From: an uncultured Prevotellaceae bacterium
GTDB lineage: Bacteria > Bacteroidota > Bacteroidia > Bacteroidales > Bacteroidaceae
DNA length: 33,976 nucleotides
Reading direction: 5' to 3'
NCBI GenBank assembly: GCA_947166655.1
Contig: CAMVFC010000025.1
Coordinates: forward strand, 1-33,976
Position numbers and translations under genes: made by a program. The notes below the pieces were generated by a model that did no database searches, was not told where the DNA came from, and saw only the letters and a program-made list of their open reading frames with translations. Position 1 is the first letter of the stretch. Each line of letters opens with the position of its first letter. Below, piece after piece: positions 1 through 9,038 of this stretch.

Positions 1-35
1 CGCGGGGCTTCGTCGTACAGAAAAGGCGGTGAAAA

Positions 36-67
36 TTTGGTGACAAAGTGAAAAGGTGCTATCTTTG
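36..67 (+). promoter_or_regulatory. Bacteroidetes-type promoter of the esterase operon
   Basis: TTTG at 36-39 is followed after 20 bases by TATCTTTG at 60-67, which matches the Bacteroidetes -33/-7 consensus (TTTG, about 19-21 bases, TAnnTTTG). The start site should lie a few bases downstream, leaving a short leader before the ATG at 110. This placement also argues against the GTG at 56 as the start codon. Confidence 0.75.
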
Positions 68-109
68 TCGCCCAATGATAACAATCAACACTTTTTTGAA
101 CACAGAAAA

Positions 110-2425
110 ATGAAAGTAAAGTTTCTGTTTTTGTTTCTGGCACTGGCGGCGTCTGTCCGTCTCTTTGCCAGCGAGACCATCACGCTCTCCACGGGCGCAA
201 CGTTAGAAATCTTTCAGGCCGATGCCGCGAAGGCCAACGGCTGTGCCGTCATCGCCTGTCCCGGCGGCGGCTATGCCTATCGTGTCGATGAGAAGGAGGG
301 CAGCGACTGGGCTCCGTTCATGAATGAGCGTGGTTACACGCTGGCAGTGCTCAAGTACCGTTTGCCCGGCGGCAACCATGCCTGGCCTCTGGCCGACGGG
401 CGTGCTGCGCTGAAATACCTGCGTGACAACGCCGTCCGTCTGCACCTCGACCCCACGCACGTCGGCGTGATGGGCTTCTCGGCCGGCGGTCATCTGGCCA
501 GCACCATCGCCACGCACACTGAGGGCACCGAGCGTCCGGCGTTCCAGATTCTTTTCTATCCTGTGATTACGATGGAGTCGGGCAAGACACATCAAGGTTC
601 CATCGACGAACTGTTGGGCACGAACCCTTCGGATGCGTTGGTGCAGGAGTACAGCAACCATCTCCACGTAGATGCCCAGGCACCCATGGCTTATATCACT
701 TATTCTGACAATGACGGCACCGTGCCGCCCCTCACGAACGGCAAGGTGTACTACGATGCCCTCGTGGCGAAGGCCGTTCCCGCCACGCTGAAGACCTATT
801 CCACGGGCGGTCATGGCTGGTCGCCCGGCGACAAGTTGGGCGCAACGCTCAAGGCCGAGATGCAGAACCATTTCTCCAACTGGCTCAGCAACAATCTGGA
901 GCCGGAACTCGGCATCGCCGAGATTCCCGAGGACCTCTCGGAATCGGTCTATTCACGCGCTGCCGTCGGGGAATGGAAGGAGGCTGACAAAAGCGAATGG
1001 AACGCCATTTCTGCCGTGGAGGTCAATGCCACCAACGGCCTTGGCGCCGCGGGCAACACATCGGCCACCTACATCTCCAAATCGTTCGCCATCGGCAAGG
1101 ACTACAAAGTGACTTACGAGGTTGACTGGACCTTCGCCACCGCGACGGGACGCGACGGCAACTGGAACTGGATTCAGTTCGGCGACTTCCTCCGCATCGG
1201 CATCAACAGCACCTACAATATGCGGGTGAGCACGGACGGTGGCCTCACCTGGAACGGAACTGCTCTGGGCTATTACTACAACGGCACCTACACCAAGCAC
1301 ATCAAGGTGGTGTTCAACACGGCCACCAAATCTGTGGAGTCGTTCTGGTTTGACGGTACGGACCGCAGCGGTCTGGTGGCAGGAATGTTCAACGGCAAGG
1401 CCTTCAACAGCGTGTCGACGGGCTTCACCCGTGGCGGCAGCGTCGGTTGGACACTCGCCAACTACCTCACGACCATCGTCGTCAGCCAGGAGGAACAGAA
1501 GGAAGAGCTGGTGGGCTATACCATCAACTACTATTGCGGCGAGGACATCGTGAAGACATCGTCGGCCATCGTTGCGGCGGGTACGGAGGTGGCCGTGGAC
1601 GCCTATCTCTGGAACGAAGCCGTGAAGTACAAGAGGGCCGAAGGCGAACCCTCCTCCGTCGTAGTGGAGACGGACGGCAGCGTCTTTAAGATTGCCGTGG
1701 CTGAAGCCGCCAAGTACAGCTATGCTCTGAAAACCTCTACGGGTGTCACGCTGGTCAGCGGTTCCGACTACGAGGAGGAGAGCGTGACGGTGAGCTATAA
1801 AGGTTTCTACCTCGACGGCACAGACCTGTTTGCCGTGGACAAGACCAGTGGCGGATACCGCACGACGATTGTCCTGGATGCTGACGAGAAGGAAGTCGTC
1901 ATCAACGCAGCCAAGCGTGCCGAAAACGTGTTGTATTATGCTGAGGGCGAGGACATCCCGGGCGCGACAGCCACGAGTGCGGGCAGCAACATGGTCATCC
2001 GCTCTTCCAATGCCCAGTGTGCCTATGCTAAAAATGACGTGACGCTCGTCACACTGCCGGCCGGCACCTATACGGCAACTGCTGTGTTGTATGCCAACAA
2101 CTCTGCCGGTCTGACACTGAAGTTCAAGTACGACGGCGACTATGAGGAAACTGTCTCTGGCGCCACGAACTGGATGGAGAGAAACCATAACTTCACCCTG
2201 GCGGAGTCGACCGAGATTCAGTGGCTCGCATCGGGCGACACGAGAAACGGTCTCGACCTGATCTACATCTCAGGGAGTGCGGACAGCCTCGTCGGTACGG
2301 CACACCTGAAGGATCAGGGCGTAGGGAAGAATACGTTCTTCAACCTTGCCGGGCAGCAGATGAACGAGGCACCGTTGCACCGTGGCGTCTACCTCGTGAA
2401 TGGCAGGAAGGTGGCAGTGAAGTGA
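110..2425 (+). CDS. Secreted alpha/beta-hydrolase, acetyl-xylan/feruloyl-esterase-like, multimodular
   Basis: This 771-residue protein starts with a signal peptide of about 20 residues (MKVKFLFLFLALAAS). Residues ~22-270 form an alpha/beta-hydrolase of the BD-FAE/acetyl-xylan-esterase type. It has an oxyanion-loop PGGGY motif, a nucleophile elbow GFSAGG with Ser124, a probable acid Asp202 in DGTVP, and His235 in GGHGW. The likely role is removing acetyl or feruloyl esters from plant polysaccharide outside the inner membrane; the exact substrate cannot be read. Residues ~275-455 form a Trp/Tyr/Gly-rich module, possibly a jelly roll, and further beta-rich modules follow that I do not recognise. 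The last ~30 residues (FFNLAGQQ to GRKVAVK) resemble the short C-terminal tails of exported Bacteroidales proteins and could be a sorting signal. An upstream in-frame GTG at 56 lies inside the promoter, so ATG 110 is chosen. The next gene begins 12 bases after the stop. Confidence 0.85.
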   Translation: MKVKFLFLFLALAASVRLFASETITLSTGATLEIFQADAAKANGCAVIACPGGGYAYRVDEKEGSDWAPFMNERGYTLAVLKYRLPGGNHAWPLADGRAALKYLRDNAVRLHLDPTHVGVMGFSAGGHLASTIATHTEGTERPAFQILFYPVITMESGKTHQGSIDELLGTNPSDALVQEYSNHLHVDAQAPMAYITYSDNDGTVPPLTNGKVYYDALVAKAVPATLKTYSTGGHGWSPGDKLGATLKAEMQNHFSNWLSNNLEPELGIAEIPEDLSESVYSRAAVGEWKEADKSEWNAISAVEVNATNGLGAAGNTSATYISKSFAIGKDYKVTYEVDWTFATATGRDGNWNWIQFGDFLRIGINSTYNMRVSTDGGLTWNGTALGYYYNGTYTKHIKVVFNTATKSVESFWFDGTDRSGLVAGMFNGKAFNSVSTGFTRGGSVGWTLANYLTTIVVSQEEQKEELVGYTINYYCGEDIVKTSSAIVAAGTEVAVDAYLWNEAVKYKRAEGEPSSVVVETDGSVFKIAVAEAAKYSYALKTSTGVTLVSGSDYEEESVTVSYKGFYLDGTDLFAVDKTSGGYRTTIVLDADEKEVVINAAKRAENVLYYAEGEDIPGATATSAGSNMVIRSSNAQCAYAKNDVTLVTLPAGTYTATAVLYANNSAGLTLKFKYDGDYEETVSGATNWMERNHNFTLAESTEIQWLASGDTRNGLDLIYISGSADSLVGTAHLKDQGVGKNTFFNLAGQQMNEAPLHRGVYLVNGRKVAVK

Positions 2426-2437
2426 AGATTTTCGACA

Positions 2438-4495
2438 ATGATTCTGGTATTTGGCGGAACGACGGAAGGACGCAGGGCGGTCGGCGTGCTGGAGGAAGCC
2501 GGTGCTCCTTATTATTACTCTACTCGCGGCACGGAGCAGGCGGTGGAGCAGGTGCACGGCGTGCGGCTCTCTGGCGCGATGGACGCCGAGGCGACGCTGA
2601 CGTTCTGCCGCGAACATGATATCCGCCTGATTGTCGATGCCGCGCATCCGTTTGCCGAAGTGCTGCACCGCAATCTGGCCGAGGTGGCGCAACGGGCTGG
2701 CGTGCCCCTCGTGCGTTACGAACGTATCTACCCGCCCCACACCTCTGATGTACATTGGTGTCGCGACTATGAAGATGCGATGCACCAGATGGAGAGTGCC
2801 GGCGTCAAGCGCCTGCTGGCACTGACGGGCGTGCAGACCATCGGTCGACTGAAGCCTTTCTGGCAGCGCCATCCGACATGGTTCCGCATCCTGGACCGTG
2901 ACAGCTCGCGCGAGATTGCGGCGCGCGAGGGTTTCCCCGAAGAGAGACTGGTGGGAGTGGCGGATGACGAAGCAGACCCACCCCCAGACCCCTCCCGTGA
3001 GGGAGAGGAGGGAGTGAAGAGTGAAGAATCTCGCTTCGCTCGGAGTGAAGAATTAAAGTCTCTTTCAAGCCTTGAGGGTAATTCTCATTCTTCACTCTTC
3101 ACTTTTCACTCTTCATTCCCCCTCCCCCCCTTCGATGCCATGTTGACGAAGGAAAGCGGTCTGAGCGGTGGCTTCATGGAGAAGGTGGCGACCGCCAAGG
3201 CAGCCGGGCAGGACGTCTTCGTGGTGGAGCGCCCTCCGCTACCGTTCTCGCGGCCGGCGGCCGGCGATGCATCGCACAGGAGTAACTCCCGTCTTTCAAC
3301 CCTCGACTTTCAAGTTGTCAACGGTCCGCACGGCTTGCGCCGCGCAGTGGAACACTTTGTGCCCGAATTCTTTCCGCTGCGCAGCGGTCTGACGACCGGC
3401 ACCTGTGCCACGGCCGCCGTGGTGGCTGCGGTACGTCGTGCATTGACAGGCGGAGCACCTGCCGAGGTGCCGGTGCTGTTGCCGGACGGCGAGACGATAG
3501 ACGTAGCTGTGGGCTATGCCGATGACCACGCCTATTGCATCAAGGATGCCGGCGACGACCCCGACGTGACAAACGGGATACAGGTGCGCGCCGCACTCGC
3601 AGACTCCAGTCCCGTGGCGCAGCAGGGAAGAAGTGTGGTCACTGTGGAAGAAGGTCCTCTGACGGTTTCTGTCAACGCGGGCGAGGGTATCGGGCGCTTC
3701 ACACTGCCCGGCTTCGACTATCCGCCCGGTGAGGTGGCTGTGAACAAAGGGCCTCGGCAGATGCTGAGGGATAACCTCTCGATGCTTGCCAACACGCTTC
3801 TTCACTCCGCAGATGTCCCCCTCCTCGTTGGTGGAAAGAAGGGCCGATCGTTGTCGGTTCTGTTGTCCATCCCAGAAGGTGAGGCGTTGGCGCGGCGCAC
3901 GTTCAACCCGCGACTGGGCATCGAGGGTGGCCTCTCGGTGATAGGCGTCTCGGGTATCGTCAAGCCTTTCTCGGAAGAAGCATTCCTGGAGAGCATTCAC
4001 AAATGTGTGACGGTGGCTGCAGCGAGTGGTGCCGAGCGCATGGTCATCGGCAGCGGTTTTAAAAGCGAGGGTGTGTTGCGCGAACGCTATCCCGAGCTGC
4101 CTCAGCAGGCCTTCGTGCAGTACGGCAACTATGTGGGTGCCACTCTGAAGATGGCCTCCGATGCAGGCTTCCGTCAGGTCACACTGGGCGTGATGCTGGG
4201 TAAGGCCGTGAAACTCGCGGCCGGACAGATGGACACGCATAGCCGTCGCGGCACGTTCGACCGGGCGTTCCTGCAGCAGCTGCTTCAGGAGGCTGGCAGC
4301 GACGTGGATATCAGCAACGTCACGTTGGTGCGCGAGCTATGGGACCTCTTGCCGTCAGACCGGCTCAGTGCATTCGTCCGCGTGGTGGCAGACCATTGTC
4401 GCCAGCATTGTCATCCTTTGTTGCCCGAGGGTGAGCTGACACTGCTACTCATCGATGATAACGGAAAAGTGTGGGAGGAGAGAAGTGAAAAGTGA
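2438..4495 (+). CDS. Fused precorrin-6A reductase (CbiJ/CobK) and cobalt-precorrin-5B C1-methyltransferase (CbiD)
   Basis: This 685-residue fusion covers two corrin-ring steps of cobalamin synthesis. Residues 1 to ~305 are CbiJ/CobK: N-terminal ILVFGGTTEG nucleotide-binding loop, DAAHPFA, LTGVQTI, TKESGLSGGF and NGPHGLRRAVE. CbiD begins near residue 311 with FFPLRSGLTTGTCATA and runs to the end with the expected length. CbiJ-CbiD fusions are known in Bacteroidetes. The oddity is a low-complexity stretch of about 52 residues (~180-231, bases 2976-3130) in a CbiJ loop. It is rich in Ser, Glu, Pro and His and encoded by repeat DNA: a C-rich head plus two oppositely oriented 7-bp arrays. It keeps the frame. 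A second unusual stretch (residues ~274-293) separates PPLPF from QVVNGPHGL. The last codons and stop lie at the edge of another repeat block. No other cobalamin genes are in the window. Twelve bases separate it from the esterase, so co-transcription is likely although the functions are unrelated. Confidence 0.93.
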   Translation: MILVFGGTTEGRRAVGVLEEAGAPYYYSTRGTEQAVEQVHGVRLSGAMDAEATLTFCREHDIRLIVDAAHPFAEVLHRNLAEVAQRAGVPLVRYERIYPPHTSDVHWCRDYEDAMHQMESAGVKRLLALTGVQTIGRLKPFWQRHPTWFRILDRDSSREIAAREGFPEERLVGVADDEADPPPDPSREGEEGVKSEESRFARSEELKSLSSLEGNSHSSLFTFHSSFPLPPFDAMLTKESGLSGGFMEKVATAKAAGQDVFVVERPPLPFSRPAAGDASHRSNSRLSTLDFQVVNGPHGLRRAVEHFVPEFFPLRSGLTTGTCATAAVVAAVRRALTGGAPAEVPVLLPDGETIDVAVGYADDHAYCIKDAGDDPDVTNGIQVRAALADSSPVAQQGRSVVTVEEGPLTVSVNAGEGIGRFTLPGFDYPPGEVAVNKGPRQMLRDNLSMLANTLLHSADVPLLVGGKKGRSLSVLLSIPEGEALARRTFNPRLGIEGGLSVIGVSGIVKPFSEEAFLESIHKCVTVAAASGAERMVIGSGFKSEGVLRERYPELPQQAFVQYGNYVGATLKMASDAGFRQVTLGVMLGKAVKLAAGQMDTHSRRGTFDRAFLQQLLQEAGSDVDISNVTLVRELWDLLPSDRLSAFVRVVADHCRQHCHPLLPEGELTLLLIDDNGKVWEERSEK
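2976..3130 (+). repeat. Repeat element inserted in frame within cbiJ
   Basis: The block has a C-rich imperfect palindrome (2976-3013, core CCCCTCCCGTGAGGGAG), then two GTGAAGA heptamers (3014-3027) and another near 3044. A spacer follows, then the reverse-complement array ATTCTTC/ACTCTTC/ACTTTTC (3087-3117) and a C-rich end. Positions 3013-3029 and 3087-3103 are perfectly complementary over 17 bp. The head matches the one at 4499-4530. In the coding frame no TGA is hit. Confidence 0.8.
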
Positions 4496-4498
4496 GGG

Positions 4499-4660
4499 AC
4501 CCACCCCAGGCCCCTTCCGTGATGGAGGGGAATGACGAATGACGAGTGACGAATGATGAATGACGAGTGACGAATGACGAATGATGAATGACGAATGGGG
4601 GCAGAGTGACGAATGATGAATGACGAGTGACGAGTGACGAATGATGAATGACGAGTGATG
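4499..4660 (+). repeat. C-rich palindromic head plus 7-bp tandem array after cbiJD
   Basis: A head of 32 bases (4499-4530, including CCCCTTCCGTGATGGAGGGG) closely matches the head inside cbiJ. It is followed by nine 7-bp units (AATGACG, AGTGACG, AATGATG) at 4531-4593, an 11-base interruption, and eight more units at 4605-4660. Every unit carries TGA on the + strand, so all + frames are closed, while the minus strand stays open. The cbiJD stop codon (4493-4495) sits in a GAAGTGAAAAGTGAG run directly before the head. Confidence 0.9.
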
Positions 4661-4735
4661 CGCTCGACCTTGGTCGCTTGATACTTCAAGAATGGCAGGT
4701 CTCCTTTCGTCAAATGAAAAATTTCCCCTAAAAGG

Positions 4736-4768
4736 TTCGCGTGCGTACACTTTTTTTATGTATCTTTG
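4736..4768 (+). promoter_or_regulatory. Promoter of alaS
   Basis: TATCTTTG at 4761-4768 is a perfect Bacteroidetes -7 box. A weak -33 candidate TTCG lies at 4736-4739 with a 21-base gap. The predicted leader to the ATG at 4822 is about 50 bases. The remaining bases between the repeat block and this promoter show nothing recognisable. Confidence 0.7.
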
Positions 4769-4821
4769 CGCCCGAATTGAAAAAAGCCAATCATTCATCG
4801 CTCAAATAGATAAAACAAGAT

Positions 4822-7449
4822 ATGCGTACAGCCAACGAAATTCGCGAGAGCTTCAAGCAGTTCTTCGCTCAGAAGGGGCACACTATTGTACCCTCTGCCC
4901 CCATGGTCGTCAAAGACGACCCCACCCTGATGTTCACCAATGCCGGTATGAACCAGTGGAAGGACATCATCCTCGGTACAAAGAATCCGGAACCGCGCCG
5001 CCGTGCCGACTCGCAGAAGTGTCTGCGCGTCAGTGGTAAGCATAACGATCTCGAAGAGGTGGGACACGACACATACCACCACACCATGTTCGAGATGCTG
5101 GGCAACTGGTCGTTCGGTGACTACTTCAAGGAGGGCGCTATTGACATGGCTTGGGAATACCTCGTCGATGTCATCGGCCTCGACCCGAAGGATCTTTATG
5201 TGACCGTGTTCGAGGGTTCGCCCGAAGAGAACATTCCCCGCGATGATGAGGCTGCCAGCTACTGGGCTAAACACGTGCCTGCAGACCATATCATCAATGG
5301 CAACAAACACGATAACTTCTGGGAGATGGGCGATACGGGTCCTTGCGGTCCCTGCTCGGAGATTCACCTGGATAGCCGTACCCCCGAAGAGAAAGCCAAG
5401 GTGTCCGGCCGTGAGTTGGTGAACAAAGACGACCCGCAGGTCATCGAGATATGGAACATCGTGTTCATGCAGTTCGAGCGCAAGGCCGATGGTTCGCTGG
5501 TACCCCTGGGCATGAACGTCATTGATACGGGTATGGGCTTTGAGCGTCTGGTGCGTGCTCTGCAAGGCAAGCACTCCAACTATGACACCGATGTCTTCCA
5601 GCCGATAATCAAGAAGATAGAGCAACTCTCTGGCAAGACCTATGGCGAGAGCGGCGAACAGGTGGATGTGGCCATGCGCGTTATCGCCGACCATATCCGT
5701 GCCGTGGCCTTTTCGATTGCAGACGGGCAGCTGCCCAGCAATGCCAAGGCCGGCTACGTTATTCGTCGCATCCTGCGTCGTGCCGTGCGCTATGCTTATA
5801 CCTTCCTCGGACAGAAGCGCCCGTTCATGCACCTGCTGCTGCCGACACTCATCGAAGAGATGGGCGCTGCCTATCCCGAACTCGTCGCCCAGCGTGAACT
5901 GATTGACAAGGTGATGAAGGAAGAGGAAGAGAGTTTCCTGCGTACGCTGGAAACCGGTATCAAACTGCTCGACCGCGTCATGGCCGAAACGAAAGCTGCC
6001 GGCAAGACCGAAATCGACGGCGTTCAGGCCTTCACCCTCTTTGACACTTACGGTTTCCCGCTCGACCTGACAGAACTGATCTGTCGCGAGAATGGCCTGA
6101 CAGTGGACGAAGCCGGCTTCGGCGTAGAGATGCAGAAGCAGAAGGAACGTGCCCGCAATGCGGCCCAGGTGGAAACTGATGACTGGGTGAATGTACTCGG
6201 CGATTCCGTTGTCGAGTCACAGTTCGTCGGATGGGACTACACTGAATACACCTGCCACATCCTGCGCTACCGCAAGGTGGTACAGAAGAAGCAGACCTAT
6301 TATCAAATCGTCCTGGACAAGACTCCTTTCTACGCCGAGATGGGCGGTCAGGTGGGCGACCAGGGTGTGATCGTCAGCGAGTTCGAGACTATCGACATCA
6401 TCGACACTAAGAGCGAGAACGGTCTTACGGTGCATATCACCAAGAAACTGCCGGAACATCCTGAAGCTGAGTTTATGGCCTGCGTGGATACTGACAAACG
6501 TCGTGCCAGCGAGGCTAACCACAGCGCGACCCACCTGCTGGATCAGGCCTTGCGCGAGGTGCTGGGTACACACGTCGAGCAGAAAGGCTCGCTCGTCACG
6601 CCTGAGGGCCTGCGCTTCGACTTCAGCCACTTCCAGAAAGTGACAGCCGAAGAGCTGCGTCAGGTGGAACGCATCGTCAACCAACGCATCCGCGAGAACA
6701 TCGCCCTGAAGGATCATCGCGACGTGCCCATCGAAAAAGCCAAGGAACTTGGTGCCATCGCCCTCTTCGGCGAGAAATATGGTGACCGGGTGCGTGTCGT
6801 ACAGTTCGGACAGTCGGTGGAGTTCTGTGGCGGCTGCCACGTGAAAGCTACAGGCCAGATTGGCATGTTCAAGATTGTCTCGGAAAGCAGTGTCGCTGCT
6901 GGTATACGTCGTATAGAAGCCGTCACGGGTGCCAAGGTGGAGGAGGCTCTCTATCTGCTGCAAGACACGATGGAGGCCCTGCGCGGAATGTTTAACGGTG
7001 CTCCCGATGTGAAGGCTGCCATCGAGCGACTGGTCTGCGAGAACAGCGGTATGAAGAAGCAGGTCGATGAGTTCATGCACGAGAAAGCTCAGGCATGGAA
7101 AGAGCATCTGAAAGAGACCGCTGTGGACCGCGACGGTGTCACCATTTTCAAGGCTGTTGGTCTGATGCCGCCCGAGGCCGTGAAGGATATTGCTTTCCAG
7201 CTGCGTGCTGAAGTGCCCAATGCTCTGGTTGCCCTCGGCAGTATCTACGACGATAAGCCTATGCTCACCTGTGCGGCTTCCGATGCCCTCGTGAAGGAAC
7301 ACGGCGTCAATGTGGGTAAGGCGATACGCGAAGCTGCAAAACTCATTCAGGGAGGTGGCGGCGGACAGCCTCACTTCGCTACGGCAGGTGGTAAGAATGC
7401 CGATGGGCTGAGCGCAGCACTCGACAAGTTTATTGAGCTTACCGTGTAA
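4822..7449 (+). CDS. alaS: Alanyl-tRNA synthetase
   Basis: AlaS charges tRNA-Ala in the cytoplasm and clears misacylated tRNA through its editing domain. The 875-residue length and the N-terminus ([20 protein letters not shown]) are typical. The class II catalytic core contains [12 protein letters not shown] and [17 protein letters not shown]. The editing/zinc site shows HSATH (His567, His571) and CGGCH (Cys669, His673). The C-terminal oligomerisation region ends in the Gly-rich [16 protein letters not shown] motif. It has its own promoter, and xseA follows after 20 bases, so the two are probably co-transcribed. Nothing is missing or truncated. Confidence 0.98.
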   Translation: MRTANEIRESFKQFFAQKGHTIVPSAPMVVKDDPTLMFTNAGMNQWKDIILGTKNPEPRRRADSQKCLRVSGKHNDLEEVGHDTYHHTMFEMLGNWSFGDYFKEGAIDMAWEYLVDVIGLDPKDLYVTVFEGSPEENIPRDDEAASYWAKHVPADHIINGNKHDNFWEMGDTGPCGPCSEIHLDSRTPEEKAKVSGRELVNKDDPQVIEIWNIVFMQFERKADGSLVPLGMNVIDTGMGFERLVRALQGKHSNYDTDVFQPIIKKIEQLSGKTYGESGEQVDVAMRVIADHIRAVAFSIADGQLPSNAKAGYVIRRILRRAVRYAYTFLGQKRPFMHLLLPTLIEEMGAAYPELVAQRELIDKVMKEEEESFLRTLETGIKLLDRVMAETKAAGKTEIDGVQAFTLFDTYGFPLDLTELICRENGLTVDEAGFGVEMQKQKERARNAAQVETDDWVNVLGDSVVESQFVGWDYTEYTCHILRYRKVVQKKQTYYQIVLDKTPFYAEMGGQVGDQGVIVSEFETIDIIDTKSENGLTVHITKKLPEHPEAEFMACVDTDKRRASEANHSATHLLDQALREVLGTHVEQKGSLVTPEGLRFDFSHFQKVTAEELRQVERIVNQRIRENIALKDHRDVPIEKAKELGAIALFGEKYGDRVRVVQFGQSVEFCGGCHVKATGQIGMFKIVSESSVAAGIRRIEAVTGAKVEEALYLLQDTMEALRGMFNGAPDVKAAIERLVCENSGMKKQVDEFMHEKAQAWKEHLKETAVDRDGVTIFKAVGLMPPEAVKDIAFQLRAEVPNALVALGSIYDDKPMLTCAASDALVKEHGVNVGKAIREAAKLIQGGGGGQPHFATAGGKNADGLSAALDKFIELTV

Positions 7450-7469
7450 CACTCACATCGTCCAAGGAC

Positions 7470-8729
7470 GTGGAAACGCTCACCCTTTATCAACTGAATC
7501 ATGAAGTGCGCTCTCTTTTGGAGGGCGCACTTGCTCAGACCTATTGGGTGCAGGCGGAACTCTCGGAGGTGCGCCTGGGGCAAGGCGGACACTGTTACCT
7601 GGAATTCATACAGAAGGATGATACGGGCCGTGCCCTCGTGGCGCGTGCCCGAGGCACCATCTGGGCGCGGACCTATGCGATGTTATCGCCGCTCTTTGAG
7701 CGTGCCACGGGCGAACGTCTGCGGGCAGGCATGAAGGTGCGTGTGGAGGTGGAAGTCGGTTTCCATGAGCTTTATGGTTTTGCTCTCAACGTCCTCGATA
7801 TCGACCCGGCCTATACGCTTGGCGATATGGCGGCACGGCGACGTGAGATTCTTTCGCAACTGGAAGCCGACGGCATCCTTCACGACAACCAACAGCTGCC
7901 GCTGCCTCGGCTGATGCGTCGCATCGCGGTCATATCATCGGCAGGCGCAGCAGGCTACGGAGATTTCTGCAATCAGCTGATGCATAATGAATATGACCTT
8001 CGTTTCGAGATCCGTCTGTTCCCGGCTGTGATGCAGGGTACGAATGTGGAGGCTACGGTACTGGCAGCCCTCGAAGCTGTCATGGCAGACGCCGAGCAGT
8101 GGGACTGTGTCGTCCTGATCCGTGGCGGCGGTGCCACCAGTGACCTTTCGGACTTCGACACCTATGCCCTTGCTGCTGCTGTAGCGCAGATGCCGCTGCC
8201 TGTCATCGTGGGTATCGGGCATGAACGTGATGAGACCGTACTGGACTTTGTGGCGCATACACGCGTGAAGACCCCAACGGCAGCTGCGGCATTCCTCATC
8301 GATCATCAGGCGCAGGAACTGGCTCTGCTGCAACATTTCGAAACGCTTTTCCCAAAGGCTTTCCGCTTGATTCGTGAACGTCAGCAGCATCGGTTGGACA
8401 CGTTGACAGCCCGTTTGACGGCAGCGCCTCAGCGCCGTCTGGAAGTTGAATATCATCGGGGGGACCGACTGCACGACCGCTTCCGCACGGCGGTGGCACA
8501 GCATCTGGAACGCACGCATTTTGCCCTTCGGCTTATGGACCAGCGCCTTCAGGCTTTGGATCCTGTGCGGTTGCTGAAACGAGGCTACTCCCTGACCTTT
8601 ACGGCCGACGGCACGCTGGTCCGTTGTCCGGCTGACGCCCCGAAAGGTACAATCCTCATGACTCAGTTGGCTGGAGGAAAACTACAATCGGTAGTGAGCG
8701 GGGAAGTGGCGAATGGAAATGATGAATGA
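7470..8729 (+). CDS. xseA: Exodeoxyribonuclease VII large subunit
   Basis: XseA with XseB degrades single-stranded DNA in both directions to short acid-soluble pieces, in repair and recombination. The 419 residues show the N-terminal OB-fold region (VWVQAEL-like segment, then CYLEFIQKDD, VRVEVEVGFHELYGFALNVLDIDP). The nuclease core includes RRIAVISSAGAAGYGDF, IRGGGATSDLSDFDTYALA and GIGHERDETVLDFVAHTRVKTPTAAA. The start is a GTG at 7470: no in-frame ATG exists near the family N-terminus, and METLTLYQLN fits relatives. AAGGA at 7464-7468 is too close to be a normal ribosome site. The last two codons and stop (8721-8729) are the first units of a 7-bp array, so the natural C-terminus has been replaced or extended by repeat sequence. 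Confidence 0.96.
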   Translation: METLTLYQLNHEVRSLLEGALAQTYWVQAELSEVRLGQGGHCYLEFIQKDDTGRALVARARGTIWARTYAMLSPLFERATGERLRAGMKVRVEVEVGFHELYGFALNVLDIDPAYTLGDMAARRREILSQLEADGILHDNQQLPLPRLMRRIAVISSAGAAGYGDFCNQLMHNEYDLRFEIRLFPAVMQGTNVEATVLAALEAVMADAEQWDCVVLIRGGGATSDLSDFDTYALAAAVAQMPLPVIVGIGHERDETVLDFVAHTRVKTPTAAAAFLIDHQAQELALLQHFETLFPKAFRLIRERQQHRLDTLTARLTAAPQRRLEVEYHRGDRLHDRFRTAVAQHLERTHFALRLMDQRLQALDPVRLLKRGYSLTFTADGTLVRCPADAPKGTILMTQLAGGKLQSVVSGEVANGNDE

Positions 8730-8783
8730 TGAATGACGAGTGACGAATGACAAATGACAAATGACGAATGATGAATGACAAAT
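8721..8783 (+). repeat. 7-bp tandem array over the xseA stop codon
   Basis: Nine units of GATGAAT, GACGAGT, GACGAAT and GACAAAT run without a gap. This is the same family as the array at 4531-4660. The xseA stop TGA (8727-8729) lies across the first two units. The array fills most of the 105 bases between xseA and xseB. The rest (8784-8834) is AT-rich, with a weak -7-like GATATTTG at 8812-8819. Confidence 0.9.
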
Positions 8784-8834
8784 GGGAATGATGTGTTCTT
8801 TCGCTATGAAAGATATTTGATATAGTTTTCAAAA

Positions 8835-9038
8835 ATGAAAAAGGAATTAACCTACGAGGCTGCCATGGAGCGTCTCGAACAGTTGGCCCGCCAGATGGAG
8901 GCGGGTGAGGTGCCTATAGACCAGCTTGCAAGTCAGCTGAAAGAGGCACAAAAACTGCTCGCGTTTTGTCGCGAGCAGTTGACAAGTGCCGATAAGGCTG
9001 TCGGGAAGATTCTCGACGGCACGAAAGATGCTATTTGA
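8835..9038 (+). CDS. xseB: Exodeoxyribonuclease VII small subunit
   Basis: This 67-residue protein matches the XseB family in length and pattern: LTYEAAMERLEQLARQMEAGEVPIDQL, then a second helix with QKLLAFCREQL. It is the helical small subunit that binds XseA. It lies just downstream of xseA in the same orientation, separated by a 7-bp repeat array, so it may be co-transcribed or use a weak promoter of its own. Its 3' end overlaps the convergent meaB gene by 8 bases. Confidence 0.95.
   Translation: MKKELTYEAAMERLEQLARQMEAGEVPIDQLASQLKEAQKLLAFCREQLTSADKAVGKILDGTKDAI

Noticed and set aside
953..2188. Minus-strand open frame opposite the esterase
   Set aside because: Composition reflects the reverse complement of the esterase modules; no recognisable domain.
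3285..3330. Second repeat insertion in cbiJ
   Set aside because: CTTTCAA motifs occur at 3294 and 3309 but without a regular period. It may be a degenerate array, but this is too weak to list as a repeat.
4531..4660. CRISPR array
   Set aside because: Units are 7 bases, directly contiguous, without spacers, and no cas genes are near. The same applies to the 8-bp array at 11363-11466.
4411..4798. Minus-strand ORFs with RHSSFVI repeats
   Set aside because: They are translations of the 7-bp array, which happens to lack stops on that strand. There is no real start or domain.
6217..7452. Long minus-strand open frame opposite alaS
   Set aside because: It mirrors the strongly conserved alaS coding sequence and has no family motif or promoter. 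The same holds for 4795-5832.
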